From Candidatus Omnitrophota bacterium (lineage in GTDB: Bacteria; Omnitrophota; Gorgyraeia; Zapsychrales; Zapsychraceae): DNA of 29,844 nt. The stretch spans positions 1-29,844 of the forward strand of contig DAOWBD010000001.1 in the NCBI GenBank assembly GCA_030634235.1, written 5' to 3'. A program made the position numbers and the translations under genes. Each line of letters opens with the position of its first letter. Positions within the stretch are counted from its first letter, which is position 1. Positions 22,129 to 29,844 of this stretch are shown in pieces. Below the pieces are notes generated by a model. That model saw only the letters and a list, made by a program, of their open reading frames with translations. It ran no database searches and had not been told where the DNA came from.

Positions 22129-22785
22129 CTAATCCCTCGCGCGTTGTAAATAAAAATTCTTTAAAAAACGACCCATCATTTTCTCTTTAACCTCCTGCAG
22201 GCAGACCTCCTGTTTTTTAACGGCCGCCATCGAGGTCATTTCGACATCAAGCCCACACGGCCGGATCATCGCAAATAACTCTAAGTCCGTGTTGACATTG
22301 ACCGCGAGGCCGTGAAACGCAATCCATCTGCGTACGCCAATGCCGATAGACGCGATCTTTTTCGGCCCCACCCAGACACCCGTCTGCCCGGAAAATCTAT
22401 TAGCCACTATATCAAAATCACCCAATAAATCAATGGCAACTTGCTCTAACTGACGAAGATAGCGTCGAAGGTCTTTACCGAAATGCGCAAGATCTAGGAT
22501 CGGATAGACGATCAGTTGCCCGGGCGCGTGCAGGGTAATATCCCCTCCGCGGTCGATCGGATGAACACCGACTCCCCGCCGAGCCAATTCCTCCCCGCCG
22601 ATCAGAAGATTTTTTCCATCCGCCAAGCGGCCCAATGTCAAAACAGGCGGATGCTCGCAAAGCAGCAGAGTTTGCGGCCCGCCGCGCAACACCTCATCCA
22701 CATGCTGCTTCTGCAAAACATAGGCCTGTTCATAATCTATAAGCCCTAGGTCCTTAACATGGCATATTGTCATTTCCTGTATCAT
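22129..22785 (-). CDS. lipB: Octanoyl-[acyl carrier protein]-protein N-octanoyltransferase
   Basis: A 218-residue enzyme that moves octanoate from acyl carrier protein to lipoyl domains, the first step of lipoate synthesis. Family motifs are RGGDITLHAPGQLIVYPILDL, the acylation Lys in GPKKIASIGIG and the catalytic Cys in MIRPCGLD. The ATG at 22785 (MIQEMTICHVKDLG) is chosen because the family starts here and AGGA lies upstream. A TTG at 22884 would run through the terminator. The neighbouring lipoyl-domain protein is an obvious substrate; lipA is not in the window. Confidence 0.93.
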   Translation of the reverse strand: MIQEMTICHVKDLGLIDYEQAYVLQKQHVDEVLRGGPQTLLLCEHPPVLTLGRLADGKNLLIGGEELARRGVGVHPIDRGGDITLHAPGQLIVYPILDLAHFGKDLRRYLRQLEQVAIDLLGDFDIVANRFSGQTGVWVGPKKIASIGIGVRRWIAFHGLAVNVNTDLELFAMIRPCGLDVEMTSMAAVKKQEVCLQEVKEKMMGRFLKNFYLQRARD

Positions 22786-22818
22786 CGTCGAGCTATTCCT
22801 ATCTGCAGACACTTTTTC

Positions 22819-22863
22819 AAAAATAAAACCCCGGCCATTAATTTCAGGAATGGAACGAGGTTT
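22819..22863 (-). terminator. Intrinsic terminator after the isocitrate-dehydrogenase-like gene
   Basis: On the minus strand, AAACCTCG (22863-22856) pairs with CGGGGTTT (22833-22826) with one G-U pair. An inner CCATT/AATGG helix sits between them, and a T-rich run TTTTATTTTT follows (22828-22819). It lies 25 bases after the gene's stop codon and ends 34 bases before the lipB start. Confidence 0.65.
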
Positions 22864-22887
22864 ATATTGACCGTGTGGGGGCAATTT

Positions 22888-24093
22888 TTATTTCAAATTA
22901 TAAATTTCGGATTCCCAACGGGATCTCAAATCCGGGTTATCGACCCATGATAGAACATAATTCGTATATTCTTCTCCCGTCACTCCAGTATTTCTTCCGG
23001 TAATGCTCATCTTTTTTTCGAACTGGCCGCAGATCTCGAGGGCCATCTCAACCTTCTCGGCGAGCTCGACGTAACCAATGTGACGCAGAAGCATCGCGCT
23101 TGCACGAATCATCGAACACGGATCGGCGTATTGCGCGCGGCCTTCCTTAACCATCCGCGGCGCGCTACCGTGGATCGCCTCGAACATCGCCCAGCGTGTT
23201 CCAATATTCGCGCTGCCCGCCGTCCCAACGCCACCTTGGAGTTGTGCGGCTTCGTCAGTCAAAATATCACCGTAAAGATTTGGAAGCACGATCACTTTAA
23301 AGTCTTTGCGTCGTGCCGGATCGATCAGCTTTGCCGTCATGATATCGATGTACCATTCGTCAAGCTTGATCTCCGGATATTCTTTCGCGATACGAAATGC
23401 CACTTGCGAGAACCGGCCGTCGGTCGTCTTAACAACATTCGATTTCGTCACAACAGTCACGTAATTAATCTGATTGGCCTTCGCGTATTCAAAGGCCATG
23501 CGGATGATCCGCTCGGCGCCCTGTTCGGTAATCACCTTAAAATCAATGCTCAGGTCGTCGAAAATATTGACGCCTCTTGACCCAAGGACGTATGCCCCCT
23601 CGGTATTCTCGCGAAAGAAGCACCAGTCGATCCCCTCTTGCGGGATCTTTACCGGTCGAACATTCGCAAAAAGGTCCAGGTACCGTCGCATCGCGACATT
23701 CGCACTCTCAATATTTGGCCACTGATCACCGGCTTGCGGCGTCGTTGTCGGTCCTTTTAAAATCACATGGCAGGCCTTGATCTCCTCAAGAACGTCGTCG
23801 GGAATCGCCTTTTTATGCTTAGCCCTGTTCTCAATCGTCAAACCGGCAATATCCTTAAACTGTATCTTCCCTGCTTCAACTTCATCCTTTAAGATATGCT
23901 CGAGAACATGCCGGGCGTGTTTTGAGATGATCTCGCCGATACCGTCACCAAAACAAACACCAACGATGATCGGGTTGATCTTGGTATAATCGACGGCCTC
24001 GCTGCCCTGCTTCATCGCCTCAATGCGCTCTAATTGTTCCTTAATGATGATTTCAAATTTTTCTTTTGCCTGTTCGACTGAATTTTCTAACAT
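22888..24093 (-). CDS. icd: Isocitrate/isopropylmalate dehydrogenase family protein, probably isocitrate dehydrogenase
   Basis: A 401-residue beta-decarboxylating dehydrogenase. The phosphate loop reads VGVCFGDGIG near 45. The substrate loop reads ESANVAMRR, with the Ser used by isocitrate dehydrogenases, and LFANVRPVK follows. The catalytic metal region is LPNLYGDILTDEAAQLQGGVGTAG. The coenzyme loop reads HGSAPRMVKEG, fitting neither the NADP type (KY) nor the NAD type (D), so coenzyme use is open. An extra N-terminal stretch of about 35 residues is predicted to be helical. GGAG stands five bases before the ATG. Isopropylmalate and homoisocitrate substrates are less likely because of the Ser. 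Confidence 0.82.
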   Translation of the reverse strand: MLENSVEQAKEKFEIIIKEQLERIEAMKQGSEAVDYTKINPIIVGVCFGDGIGEIISKHARHVLEHILKDEVEAGKIQFKDIAGLTIENRAKHKKAIPDDVLEEIKACHVILKGPTTTPQAGDQWPNIESANVAMRRYLDLFANVRPVKIPQEGIDWCFFRENTEGAYVLGSRGVNIFDDLSIDFKVITEQGAERIIRMAFEYAKANQINYVTVVTKSNVVKTTDGRFSQVAFRIAKEYPEIKLDEWYIDIMTAKLIDPARRKDFKVIVLPNLYGDILTDEAAQLQGGVGTAGSANIGTRWAMFEAIHGSAPRMVKEGRAQYADPCSMIRASAMLLRHIGYVELAEKVEMALEICGQFEKKMSITGRNTGVTGEEYTNYVLSWVDNPDLRSRWESEIYNLK

Positions 24094-24126
24094 TGCAACT
24101 CCGTTCGATGATGAAAATATTTATTT

Positions 24127-25179
24127 CTAGCTCAGCAGCTGCTCAAACTCCTCAACGTTCTTCACTTGAGCATAAGCGTCTTCATACGTTACGATACCCT
24201 CTTCAAACAACAGTTTTAAGGACATGTCCATGGTATGCATACCATACTGAATCCCGGTCTGAATCGACGTCGGGATCTGCTCGACTGACCGCTCGCGGAT
24301 CAGGTTGCGGATTGCCGGGGTCACAACCAAAATCTCCGATGCTAACGCCCGCCCTTCGCCACCAGCTCGCGGCAATAGAATCTGTGAAGCAACACCCTGC
24401 AAACACGCCGACAACTGCAGGCGCACCTGCTGCTGCTGATGCGCCGGGAACACATCAATAATACGCTCGATCGTCTGGGGCGCGTCAGGCGTATGCAACG
24501 TAGCCAGAACTAAGTGACCGGTTTCCGCCGCGGTCAGCGCCGTCGAAATCGTCTCCAAATCACGCATTTCTCCGACGACAATAACGTCGGGATCCTGTCG
24601 CAAGCAGCGCTTGAGAGCCTCAGCAAAGGAATGCGTGTCGCTAAACACTTCTCTTTGCTTGATAACCGCTTTTTTATTCTTATGCACATATTCGATAGGA
24701 TCTTCAATGCACATAATCATGCACGCGCGCTCCTGATTAATAACCTCGATCATCGAGGCGAGCGTTGTCGTCTTACCCGAACCGGTCGGCCCCGTAATCA
24801 GAATAAGTCCGCTCGGACGACGGGCAAAATCAATGATCGACGGAGGCAACCCTAGATCATGAAGGGAAGGAACATACTGAGGAATCCTCCGGAACGCCGC
24901 CTCAACGGAACCTTTCTGAAGATGGACATTAACACGAAAACGCTCCAACCCTTCAAGCGCAAGCGAGAAATCGAGTTCCTTATCACGCTCAAATTTTTCC
25001 TTCTGATTATCCGAAAGAATCGCGTAAATGGACTTCTTCAGTTCTTCTTTGACCAGCGGTTTTTCATTAGTAAGGACAAGTTTTCCGTCGATACGCAAAA
25101 CAGGCGGGCTATTTTCGGTAAGATGCAAATCCGATGCTTTTTGTTGAATAGAAAGTTTGAGCAGTTCTTTAAGATCCAC
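24127..25179 (-). CDS. pilT: Type IV pilus retraction ATPase
   Basis: A 350-residue secretion ATPase of the PilT group, which powers pilus retraction. The Walker A is ITGPTGSGKTTTLASM near 131, the Asp box is MIMCIEDPIEYVHKNK, the Walker B is VIVVGEMRDLET, and the His box is ATLHTPDAPQTI. The PilT-specific end AIRNLIRERSVEQIP and IQTGIQYGMHTMDMSL is present. The GTG at 25179 is preceded by a GGGGG ribosome site seven bases upstream. No other pilus gene is near, so it is isolated from the pilus assembly cluster. Confidence 0.95.
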   Translation of the reverse strand: MDLKELLKLSIQQKASDLHLTENSPPVLRIDGKLVLTNEKPLVKEELKKSIYAILSDNQKEKFERDKELDFSLALEGLERFRVNVHLQKGSVEAAFRRIPQYVPSLHDLGLPPSIIDFARRPSGLILITGPTGSGKTTTLASMIEVINQERACMIMCIEDPIEYVHKNKKAVIKQREVFSDTHSFAEALKRCLRQDPDVIVVGEMRDLETISTALTAAETGHLVLATLHTPDAPQTIERIIDVFPAHQQQQVRLQLSACLQGVASQILLPRAGGEGRALASEILVVTPAIRNLIRERSVEQIPTSIQTGIQYGMHTMDMSLKLLFEEGIVTYEDAYAQVKNVEEFEQLLS

Positions 25180-25211
25180 GTGTGGCCCCCTTTAATAGCA
25201 CTACAAGTGAG

Positions 25212-26396
25212 TTATTTGGACGAATGTTCTTTGATCCATCCAGCAATACGTTTTGTTCCTTCCTGTATTCTCTCAGTGGAAGTCGCAAAACTCAAACGCA
25301 TGAACCCGGGAGCCCCAAACCCTTCCCCGGGAATGATCGCAACGTTGACGTCATCGAGGATCTGCTTGGCAACCTCAAAGGAGGCGCCCAGCTTCGAGAA
25401 ATTACAAAAGAGATAAAAAGCCCCTTCAGGTTTAATATAATCTACTTCGGGAATTTGATCGAACGCGGATGTGATCAGGTCACGCCGGCGTTTGAATTCG
25501 TCCCGCATCGCAATGATACTCTCTTCAGGTTCTTTAAGAGCCTGTAGCGCCGCCATCTGACTGATCGAAGATGGATTGGACGTCGAGTGGTCCTGAAGTT
25601 TCTTGACGTATCCCATGATCTCTTCAGGTCCAGCCGCATATCCGATCCGCCACCCGGTCATGGAATAGGCCTTCGAAACACCGTTGACCGTGATCGTCAG
25701 GTCATAGATATCCTTGCCTAAAGATGCCAGAGACGTATATTCCGGCGCATCATAAATAAGCTTTTCATAGATCTCATCGCTGATCACATAAATGCCTTTA
25801 TCCACGCAAACCTTGGCAATTGATTCGAGTTCTTCCTTCGAATACAACATACCCGTCGGGTTCGACGGCGAATTCAGGATCAACAGTTTTGTTTTATCGG
25901 TAATATTCTCGGCGAGCTGTTCGGCCGTGATCTTAAAATGTGTCTTGGCCGACGTGGGCAGCATTTTTGAGGTCGCACCAGCCAGCTTGACCATTTCCGG
26001 ATAACTAACCCAGTAAGGTGAAGGAATAAGAACCTCTTCCCCCTCGTCAACCAAGACCTGGATAATGGCATAGATCGAATGTTTTGCCCCGCAGGAAACA
26101 ACGATCTGCAACGGCGTATACTCTAACTGGTTATCTTTTTTGAATTTCTCGGCGATGGCCTGACGTAAATCCAGAGTGCCGGTACTTGGCGTGTATTTCG
26201 TAAAACCATTTTCGATGGCCTTGATAGCCGCAGCCTTGATTGAATCGGGAGTATCAAAATCAGGTTCCCCAGCGGCAAAATTAACAACATCACATCCCTT
26301 AGCCCTGAGTTCCTTTGCCTTTGCCGTGATCGCAAGCGTAGAAGAACCGACAACCTTGGCGATCCGGCTGTTAATCTTTACAGGTAACGTTTCCAA
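25212..26396 (-). CDS. aspC: Class I aminotransferase, aspartate aminotransferase type (Ib)
   Basis: A 394-residue PLP enzyme. It starts with the family motif NSRIAKVVGSSTLAITAKAKELR, followed by NFAAGEPDFDTP and the substrate-binding Asn in LILNSPSNPTGML. The PLP Lys is in VNGVSKAYSMTGWRIGYAAGP, and the Arg for the substrate carboxylate is in APGFMRLSFA. The gene uses a rare TTG start at 26396, supported by a strong AGGAGA seven bases upstream. It follows the alpha operon and may be part of that transcript. Aspartate is the likely substrate; prephenate cannot be excluded. Confidence 0.9.
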   Translation of the reverse strand: METLPVKINSRIAKVVGSSTLAITAKAKELRAKGCDVVNFAAGEPDFDTPDSIKAAAIKAIENGFTKYTPSTGTLDLRQAIAEKFKKDNQLEYTPLQIVVSCGAKHSIYAIIQVLVDEGEEVLIPSPYWVSYPEMVKLAGATSKMLPTSAKTHFKITAEQLAENITDKTKLLILNSPSNPTGMLYSKEELESIAKVCVDKGIYVISDEIYEKLIYDAPEYTSLASLGKDIYDLTITVNGVSKAYSMTGWRIGYAAGPEEIMGYVKKLQDHSTSNPSSISQMAALQALKEPEESIIAMRDEFKRRRDLITSAFDQIPEVDYIKPEGAFYLFCNFSKLGASFEVAKQILDDVNVAIIPGEGFGAPGFMRLSFATSTERIQEGTKRIAGWIKEHSSK

Positions 26397-26431
26397 TGTT
26401 CTGTCTCCTTTTGTTAACGTTTTAAAAGAAA

Positions 26432-27055
26432 TTATTTCCCGGAAGACTTCCGGTTAAATATCTTTCTGATACCGGAGAATTTGCTCCCCCGTTTTTCTGT
26501 ATCCGCGTTGGGAGCGACCTTCTTTGGCTTGGCAATGTCTTTCTTTGAAGCCTGGTCTTTGGCATCCTTCTCACCACTTTCCTTGACCTGAGTTTTTGCC
26601 GCCGGCATTTGGGTTTCGTCTTTGGAAGGAACAGCTTCTAAATCTTTCTTTTTAGTCTTAGCCGCTGTTGCAGATTTGGGTTTACTAACAACGATCTCTT
26701 CTTTTTCGGTGAGCTCGAGAAATGCCAGCTTGGCATTATCGCCGCGCCGGTTTCCAAGAGGAATAATCCTTGTATATCCTCCTGCTCGGTCTTTGAAACG
26801 GGGTGAGGTCTTCGTAAACAGATTGCTAACCAGCTTGTGGTCACAAAGGATCGCAAAGGCCCGGCGCTTATCGGCAAGGGTTCCTTTCTTTCCTAACGTA
26901 ATAAGCTTATCAACGAGCTTCCTGGCTTCTTTCGCCTTCGCCTCTGTCGTGCAAATCCGTTGTTGGATCAATGCCGCCTTAGCGATATCGCGAACCGTCG
27001 CTTTGCGCGCACTTGAATTTCGTCCTAATTTATTCCCTGCAATACCGTGTCTCAT
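26432..27055 (-). CDS. rplQ: 50S ribosomal protein L17 with long C-terminal extension
   Basis: A 207-residue protein against about 120-130 for typical bL17. The core is complete: MRHGIAGNKLGRNSSARKA, ALIQQRICTTEAKAKEAR, and GGYTRIIPLGNRRGDNAKLA near 92-111. From about residue 121 an extra 85-residue tail follows, rich in Lys, Glu, Ala, Asp and Ser, and ends with the basic FSGIRKIFNRKSSGK. It is the last ribosomal gene of the alpha operon, with AAGGA before its ATG. The tail is probably disordered and may be on the ribosome surface. Confidence 0.95.
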   Translation of the reverse strand: MRHGIAGNKLGRNSSARKATVRDIAKAALIQQRICTTEAKAKEARKLVDKLITLGKKGTLADKRRAFAILCDHKLVSNLFTKTSPRFKDRAGGYTRIIPLGNRRGDNAKLAFLELTEKEEIVVSKPKSATAAKTKKKDLEAVPSKDETQMPAAKTQVKESGEKDAKDQASKKDIAKPKKVAPNADTEKRGSKFSGIRKIFNRKSSGK

Positions 27056-27073
27056 AATTTTCCTTCTTCGTGA

Positions 27074-28060
27074 TTAGTCTTTCTTGCGCAATTTCTTCGG
27101 GTCGACCTTCATCCCCAAGCTCAATCCCATAACCTTGAGGATTTCATTGATCTCCGTCAGGGATTTCTTTCCAAAATTGCGGTACGTCAAAAGCTCGGAT
27201 TCCGGCTTTCGGACAAGTTCAGCAATCGTTTTAATATTTCCATCCTTCAGGCAGTTCGCACTGCGCACCGACAACTCTAATTCAGAAATCGGAAGGCGTA
27301 ATTTCTCGTAAAGAGCCTTCTCTTCGACGGACACTTCTTCTTCCTCTTCTTCCTCTTCGGGAAGCTGTCCGTAACTGACGAACACGTCAAGGTGACGCTG
27401 CAAAATATTCGCCCCGTAGAGCATCGCCTCTTTCGGGCTGACACCGCCGTTTGTATGCACTTCCATGATCAACCGGTCATAATCCGTGCGTTGGCCAACA
27501 CGCGTGTTCTCAACATTATAACTGACACTCACAATAGGCGTAAAAATCGAGTCCACGGCGATCGCATCGACAACATCTTTTTTGTTTTGCTCAGCCGGAA
27601 CATAGCCGCGGCCACGGGAAACTTCCATTTCAATATGGAGCTTTGTATCACGCGATAGCGTTGCGATGTGCAGATCGGGGTTCAAAACCTCGATGGTCTC
27701 ATCACAAATGATATCCGCCGCCGTAACCTCCCCTTTTTTCTCCGCTTTAACAAAGATCGGCTTAGGCACCTTGGAATGGGAGCGCAAAACCAATCTCTTC
27801 ACATTGAGGATGAGCTCTGAAACGGACTCCATCACACCGGGGATCGTCGAATACTCGTGCCTGATGCCATCGATCTTGATCGACGTGACCGCACTTCCTT
27901 CAATTGACGACAATAAAATACGACGTAATGAGTTCCCTAACGTAATGCCATACCCCTTCTCAAAGGGCTCGGCTATGAACTTTCCACGGGTATCTGTATA
28001 TGTTGATTCATCACAATCCAGCCTTTTGGGCATCTGAAAATCACGCCACTTAACTCCCAT
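27074..28060 (-). CDS. rpoA: DNA-directed RNA polymerase subunit alpha
   Basis: A 328-residue protein with both domains. The N-terminal assembly domain has GNSLRRILLSSIEGSAVT, and the C-terminal HhH domain has SANCLKDGNIKTIAEL and RNFGKKSLTEINEIL. Between the two domains sits a run of eight Glu residues (LPE...VSVEE) that makes the linker strongly acidic. A strong AGGAGG stands six bases before the ATG at 28060. It follows rpsD and precedes rplQ in the standard order. Confidence 0.97.
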   Translation of the reverse strand: MGVKWRDFQMPKRLDCDESTYTDTRGKFIAEPFEKGYGITLGNSLRRILLSSIEGSAVTSIKIDGIRHEYSTIPGVMESVSELILNVKRLVLRSHSKVPKPIFVKAEKKGEVTAADIICDETIEVLNPDLHIATLSRDTKLHIEMEVSRGRGYVPAEQNKKDVVDAIAVDSIFTPIVSVSYNVENTRVGQRTDYDRLIMEVHTNGGVSPKEAMLYGANILQRHLDVFVSYGQLPEEEEEEEEVSVEEKALYEKLRLPISELELSVRSANCLKDGNIKTIAELVRKPESELLTYRNFGKKSLTEINEILKVMGLSLGMKVDPKKLRKKD

Positions 28061-28092
28061 ATCATCCTCCTAATTGGTATTTCGCAGAAATT

Positions 28093-28722
28093 TTATCTGG
28101 AATAAAGCTCGACGATCAACTGCTCGTTGACAGGGAACCCAACATCTTCCCGTTCAGGTAACCGTTTGATCTTTGCTTTGTAATGCGTATGATCCACCTC
28201 AAGCCATTCAGGTACGGTCCGATCTTGCGTGGATTTAATACTGTCATCAACGTTCTGTTTGCCCTTCTTCTTAAACTGAATGAAAATTTCGTCATTCTGT
28301 TTCGTCAAGAATGAAGGGATATTAACGCGATGGTCGTTGACAAAAACAAAACCATGGTTCACTAGCTGTCGCGCCTGCCGCCTTGAAGTACAAAACCCAA
28401 GCCGAAAGATCACATTATCCAATCTTCTCTCCAGAAACTGCAACAAGACCTCACCGGTAATCCCCTTTCCGCGGGCTGCTTTCGCAAAATAGTTGCGAAA
28501 CTGCTTCTCGTAAAGACCATAGGTCCTTTTTACTTTTTGTTTTTCGCGCAACTGAAGACCGTAGTTCGACAGTTTTGTGCGGCGGCTTGACCCGTGGTCG
28601 CCGGGAGCATAGGCTCTTCGGTCAAAGGCGCAACGATGCGTCGTGCATCTCGTACCTTTCAAGAAAAGCTTTTCACCCTCTCTGCGACATAACCGGCAGC
28701 TTGAACCAATATATTTTCCCAT
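28093..28722 (-). CDS. rpsD: 30S ribosomal protein S4
   Basis: A 209-residue uS4, normal length, that binds 16S rRNA and nucleates assembly of the small subunit. It has the zinc-binding (C+) type N-terminus with Cys at CRLCRREG and TRCTTHRC. The S4 RNA-binding domain is at about residues 95-160 (LERRLDNVIFRLGF). The Cys-rich form differs from the Cys-free form of enteric bacteria. A good AGGAGA precedes the ATG, and rpoA follows. Confidence 0.97.
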   Translation of the reverse strand: MGKYIGSSCRLCRREGEKLFLKGTRCTTHRCAFDRRAYAPGDHGSSRRTKLSNYGLQLREKQKVKRTYGLYEKQFRNYFAKAARGKGITGEVLLQFLERRLDNVIFRLGFCTSRRQARQLVNHGFVFVNDHRVNIPSFLTKQNDEIFIQFKKKGKQNVDDSIKSTQDRTVPEWLEVDHTHYKAKIKRLPEREDVGFPVNEQLIVELYSR

Positions 28723-28740
28723 AAGACTCTCTCTCCTAAA

Positions 28741-29139
28741 TTATACCCTGCGTTTCTTTCTCGGACGGCAGCCATTATGCGGCAATGGCGTTACATCCTT
28801 TATCGACGTCACCGTCAATCCGTTAGCCTGCAGCGCGCGAATAGCTGATTCCCGTCCAGAACCCGGGCCGTTAACAAGAACTTCCACACTTTTCAAGCCT
28901 AGATCTTTTGCACGACGCGCAGCGTCGGACGAAGCAACCTGAGCCGCGAACGGCGTCGATTTCTTAGAACCGCTAAATCCCACAACACCTGGCGTCGACC
29001 AGACAATAACGTTGCCCTGCACGTCCGTGATCGTTATCACCGTATTATTAAATGTCGCCTTGATATGAACCACACCTGAAGTTATTCCCTTCAGCGCTTT
29101 CTTCTTTGCCTTATCTTTTCTTTTTATTGGTTTAGCCAT
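28741..29139 (-). CDS. rpsK: 30S ribosomal protein S11
   Basis: A 132-residue uS11 of the platform of the small subunit, contacting the 530/690 loop area. Motifs are GVVHIKATFNNTVITITD, SSDAARRAKDLGLKSVEV and the C-terminal TPLPHNGCRPRKKRRV, which is nearly invariant. The Lys-rich N-terminus is usual. It lies between rpsM and rpsD in the conserved order, with gaps of 22 and 18 bases. Confidence 0.97.
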   Translation of the reverse strand: MAKPIKRKDKAKKKALKGITSGVVHIKATFNNTVITITDVQGNVIVWSTPGVVGFSGSKKSTPFAAQVASSDAARRAKDLGLKSVEVLVNGPGSGRESAIRALQANGLTVTSIKDVTPLPHNGCRPRKKRRV

Positions 29140-29161
29140 TTAACAGTTATCCTTTACCGAT

Positions 29162-29536
29162 TTATTTTTTCTTGACCTTGCCACCTACACTCGGTTTTCG
29201 CCCTTTGCGTGTCCGTGAATTGGTTTTTGTCCTCTGGCCGCGAACCGGCAACCCCCTGCGATGACGCAGTCCCCGGTACGTTCCAATCGAAACATGTCTT
29301 TTAACATTCTCACTAATCTCCCGACGGAGATCTCCTTCTGTAATATAATTACTTTGGATAATCGACGTGATCCGCGAGATCTCTTCATCCGAAAGCTCTT
29401 TGGCCCGCCGGTTGCAATCAATGTTAGCCTGGGCCAGAATCTCACGGGATCTGGTCGGCCCTATTCCGTAAATATATCGCAAGGAGGCTTCGATCCTCTT
29501 TTCCTTTGGAATATCAACACCTAGAATTCTTGGCAT
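29162..29536 (-). CDS. rpsM: 30S ribosomal protein S13
   Basis: A 124-residue uS13 at the head of the small subunit, touching tRNA. It begins MPRILGVDIPKEKRIEASLR. The helix-turn-helix-like GIGPTRSREILAQA follows, then IGTYRGLRHRRGLPVRGQRT and a basic tail ending GGKVKKK. An AGGG ribosome site lies inside the end of rpmJ. It follows rpmJ by four bases. Confidence 0.97.
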   Translation of the reverse strand: MPRILGVDIPKEKRIEASLRYIYGIGPTRSREILAQANIDCNRRAKELSDEEISRITSIIQSNYITEGDLRREISENVKRHVSIGTYRGLRHRRGLPVRGQRTKTNSRTRKGRKPSVGGKVKKK

Positions 29537-29540
29537 ACGT

Positions 29541-29654
29541 CTACCCTTGTCTTTGTTTGTGTTTTGGATTAGTACAAATCACTCGCACGACCCTCTTGCG
29601 CCGAACAATCTTACAATTTCCACATAATCTTTTAACTGATGCTTTTACTCTCAT
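29541..29654 (-). CDS. rpmJ: 50S ribosomal protein L36
   Basis: A 37-residue bL36 with the zinc form of the protein: Cys11 and Cys14 (CGNC), Cys27 (ICTN) and a His in PKHKQRQG. It begins MRVKASVKRLCGNC and ends GKR-less at QRQG, the common length. The ATG at 29654 is one base after the infA stop, and rpsM follows. Confidence 0.95.
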   Translation of the reverse strand: MRVKASVKRLCGNCKIVRRKRVVRVICTNPKHKQRQG

Positions 29655-29655
29655 T

Positions 29656-29844
29656 TTATTTATTCCTGTATGTTATGCGCCCGCGCGAGAGATCATAGGG
29701 CGATAATTCAAGTTTGACTTTATCTCCAGGAAGGATCCGGATAAAGTGTTTACGGATCTTGCCTGATATATGCGCTAGAACGATATGGCCATTCTCAAGC
29801 TCCACACGAAACATCGCATTTGGCAATGCCTCTTTGATGATCCC
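29656..29844 (-). CDS. infA: Translation initiation factor IF-1, 5' end beyond window
   Basis: The last 62 residues of the about 72-residue OB-fold factor that binds the A-site of the small subunit during initiation. Visible marks are LPNAMFRVELENGH, AHISGKIRKHFIRILPGD, and LSPYDLSRGRITYR near the end. About ten residues are missing beyond position 29844. It opens the alpha-operon order infA-rpmJ-rpsM. Confidence 0.96.
   Translation of the reverse strand, partial: GIIKEALPNAMFRVELENGHIVLAHISGKIRKHFIRILPGDKVKLELSPYDLSRGRITYRNK

Noticed and set aside
22786..22884. Extended lipB start with 33 more residues from a TTG
   Set aside because: The added peptide would be encoded by the terminator region and matches nothing in the LipB family; the ATG at 22785 fits.

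Overview
The window is about 30 kb of densely packed bacterial chromosome. Every recognisable gene lies on the minus strand, so the biological reading order runs from the high coordinates down to position 1. Genes are mostly separated by a few bases or overlap by 4 nt (ATGA or GTGA), and no stretch above 300 nt lacks a gene. The largest gap is 17550-17786. The gene content points to a diderm, Gram-negative-type bacterium: it has ADP-heptose enzymes, an LpxL-like acyltransferase, a TonB-like protein, an NlpD-like lipoprotein and PilT. A small basic protein starting MSLHPSLK, of a type known from Chlamydiae, Verrucomicrobia and Lentisphaerae, suggests the PVC superphylum. My best guess is Omnitrophota or a near relative; this is inference, not proof.

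Reading in the direction of transcription, 29844-26432 is the classical alpha operon: infA (5' part cut off), rpmJ, rpsM, rpsK, rpsD, rpoA, rplQ. It is followed by an aspartate-type aminotransferase, pilT and an isocitrate-dehydrogenase-family gene that ends in a credible intrinsic terminator (22863-22819). Next, 22785-17787 holds lipB, a free-standing lipoyl domain, an MGDG-synthase-like glycosyltransferase, an LpxL-like acyltransferase, a DPM1-like glycosyltransferase, pcm and a TonB-like protein. This looks like an envelope and lipid cluster with a lipoylation pair at its head.

At 17787-17600 there is a long imperfect hairpin followed by a good sigma70-type promoter. Downstream of it come DUF1844, a tiny Trm112-like zinc-ribbon gene, aroQ, an orphan membrane protein, pepP, efp, accB, accC, an Asp23-family protein and AmaP. 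Much of this order (aroQ-pepP-efp-accB-accC-asp23) is the one known from Bacillus, so it is an unusually old block spanning protein synthesis and fatty acid synthesis. It runs on into a PPi-type phosphofructokinase, gmhA, rfaE2, split thiD2/thiE genes and tRNA-Gly(CCC). A REP-like palindrome sits exactly at the thiD2/thiE junction.

The left third (8085-1) carries an NlpD-like lipoprotein with a degenerate peptidase site, a large STAND-like ATPase with an unassigned C-terminus, YfcE, HIT, dGTPase, a GAF plus degenerate HD-GYP protein, a SPOR protein that may be translated from a leaderless mRNA, the small basic protein, an SH3b protein, an M50 protease and the first codons of a probable aroB. 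I found no CRISPR array, insertion sequence, prophage or rRNA. The window is mainly housekeeping. The least explained items are the ATPase, the degenerate HD-GYP protein, the stand-alone lipoyl protein, the hairpin and the thi-junction repeat.
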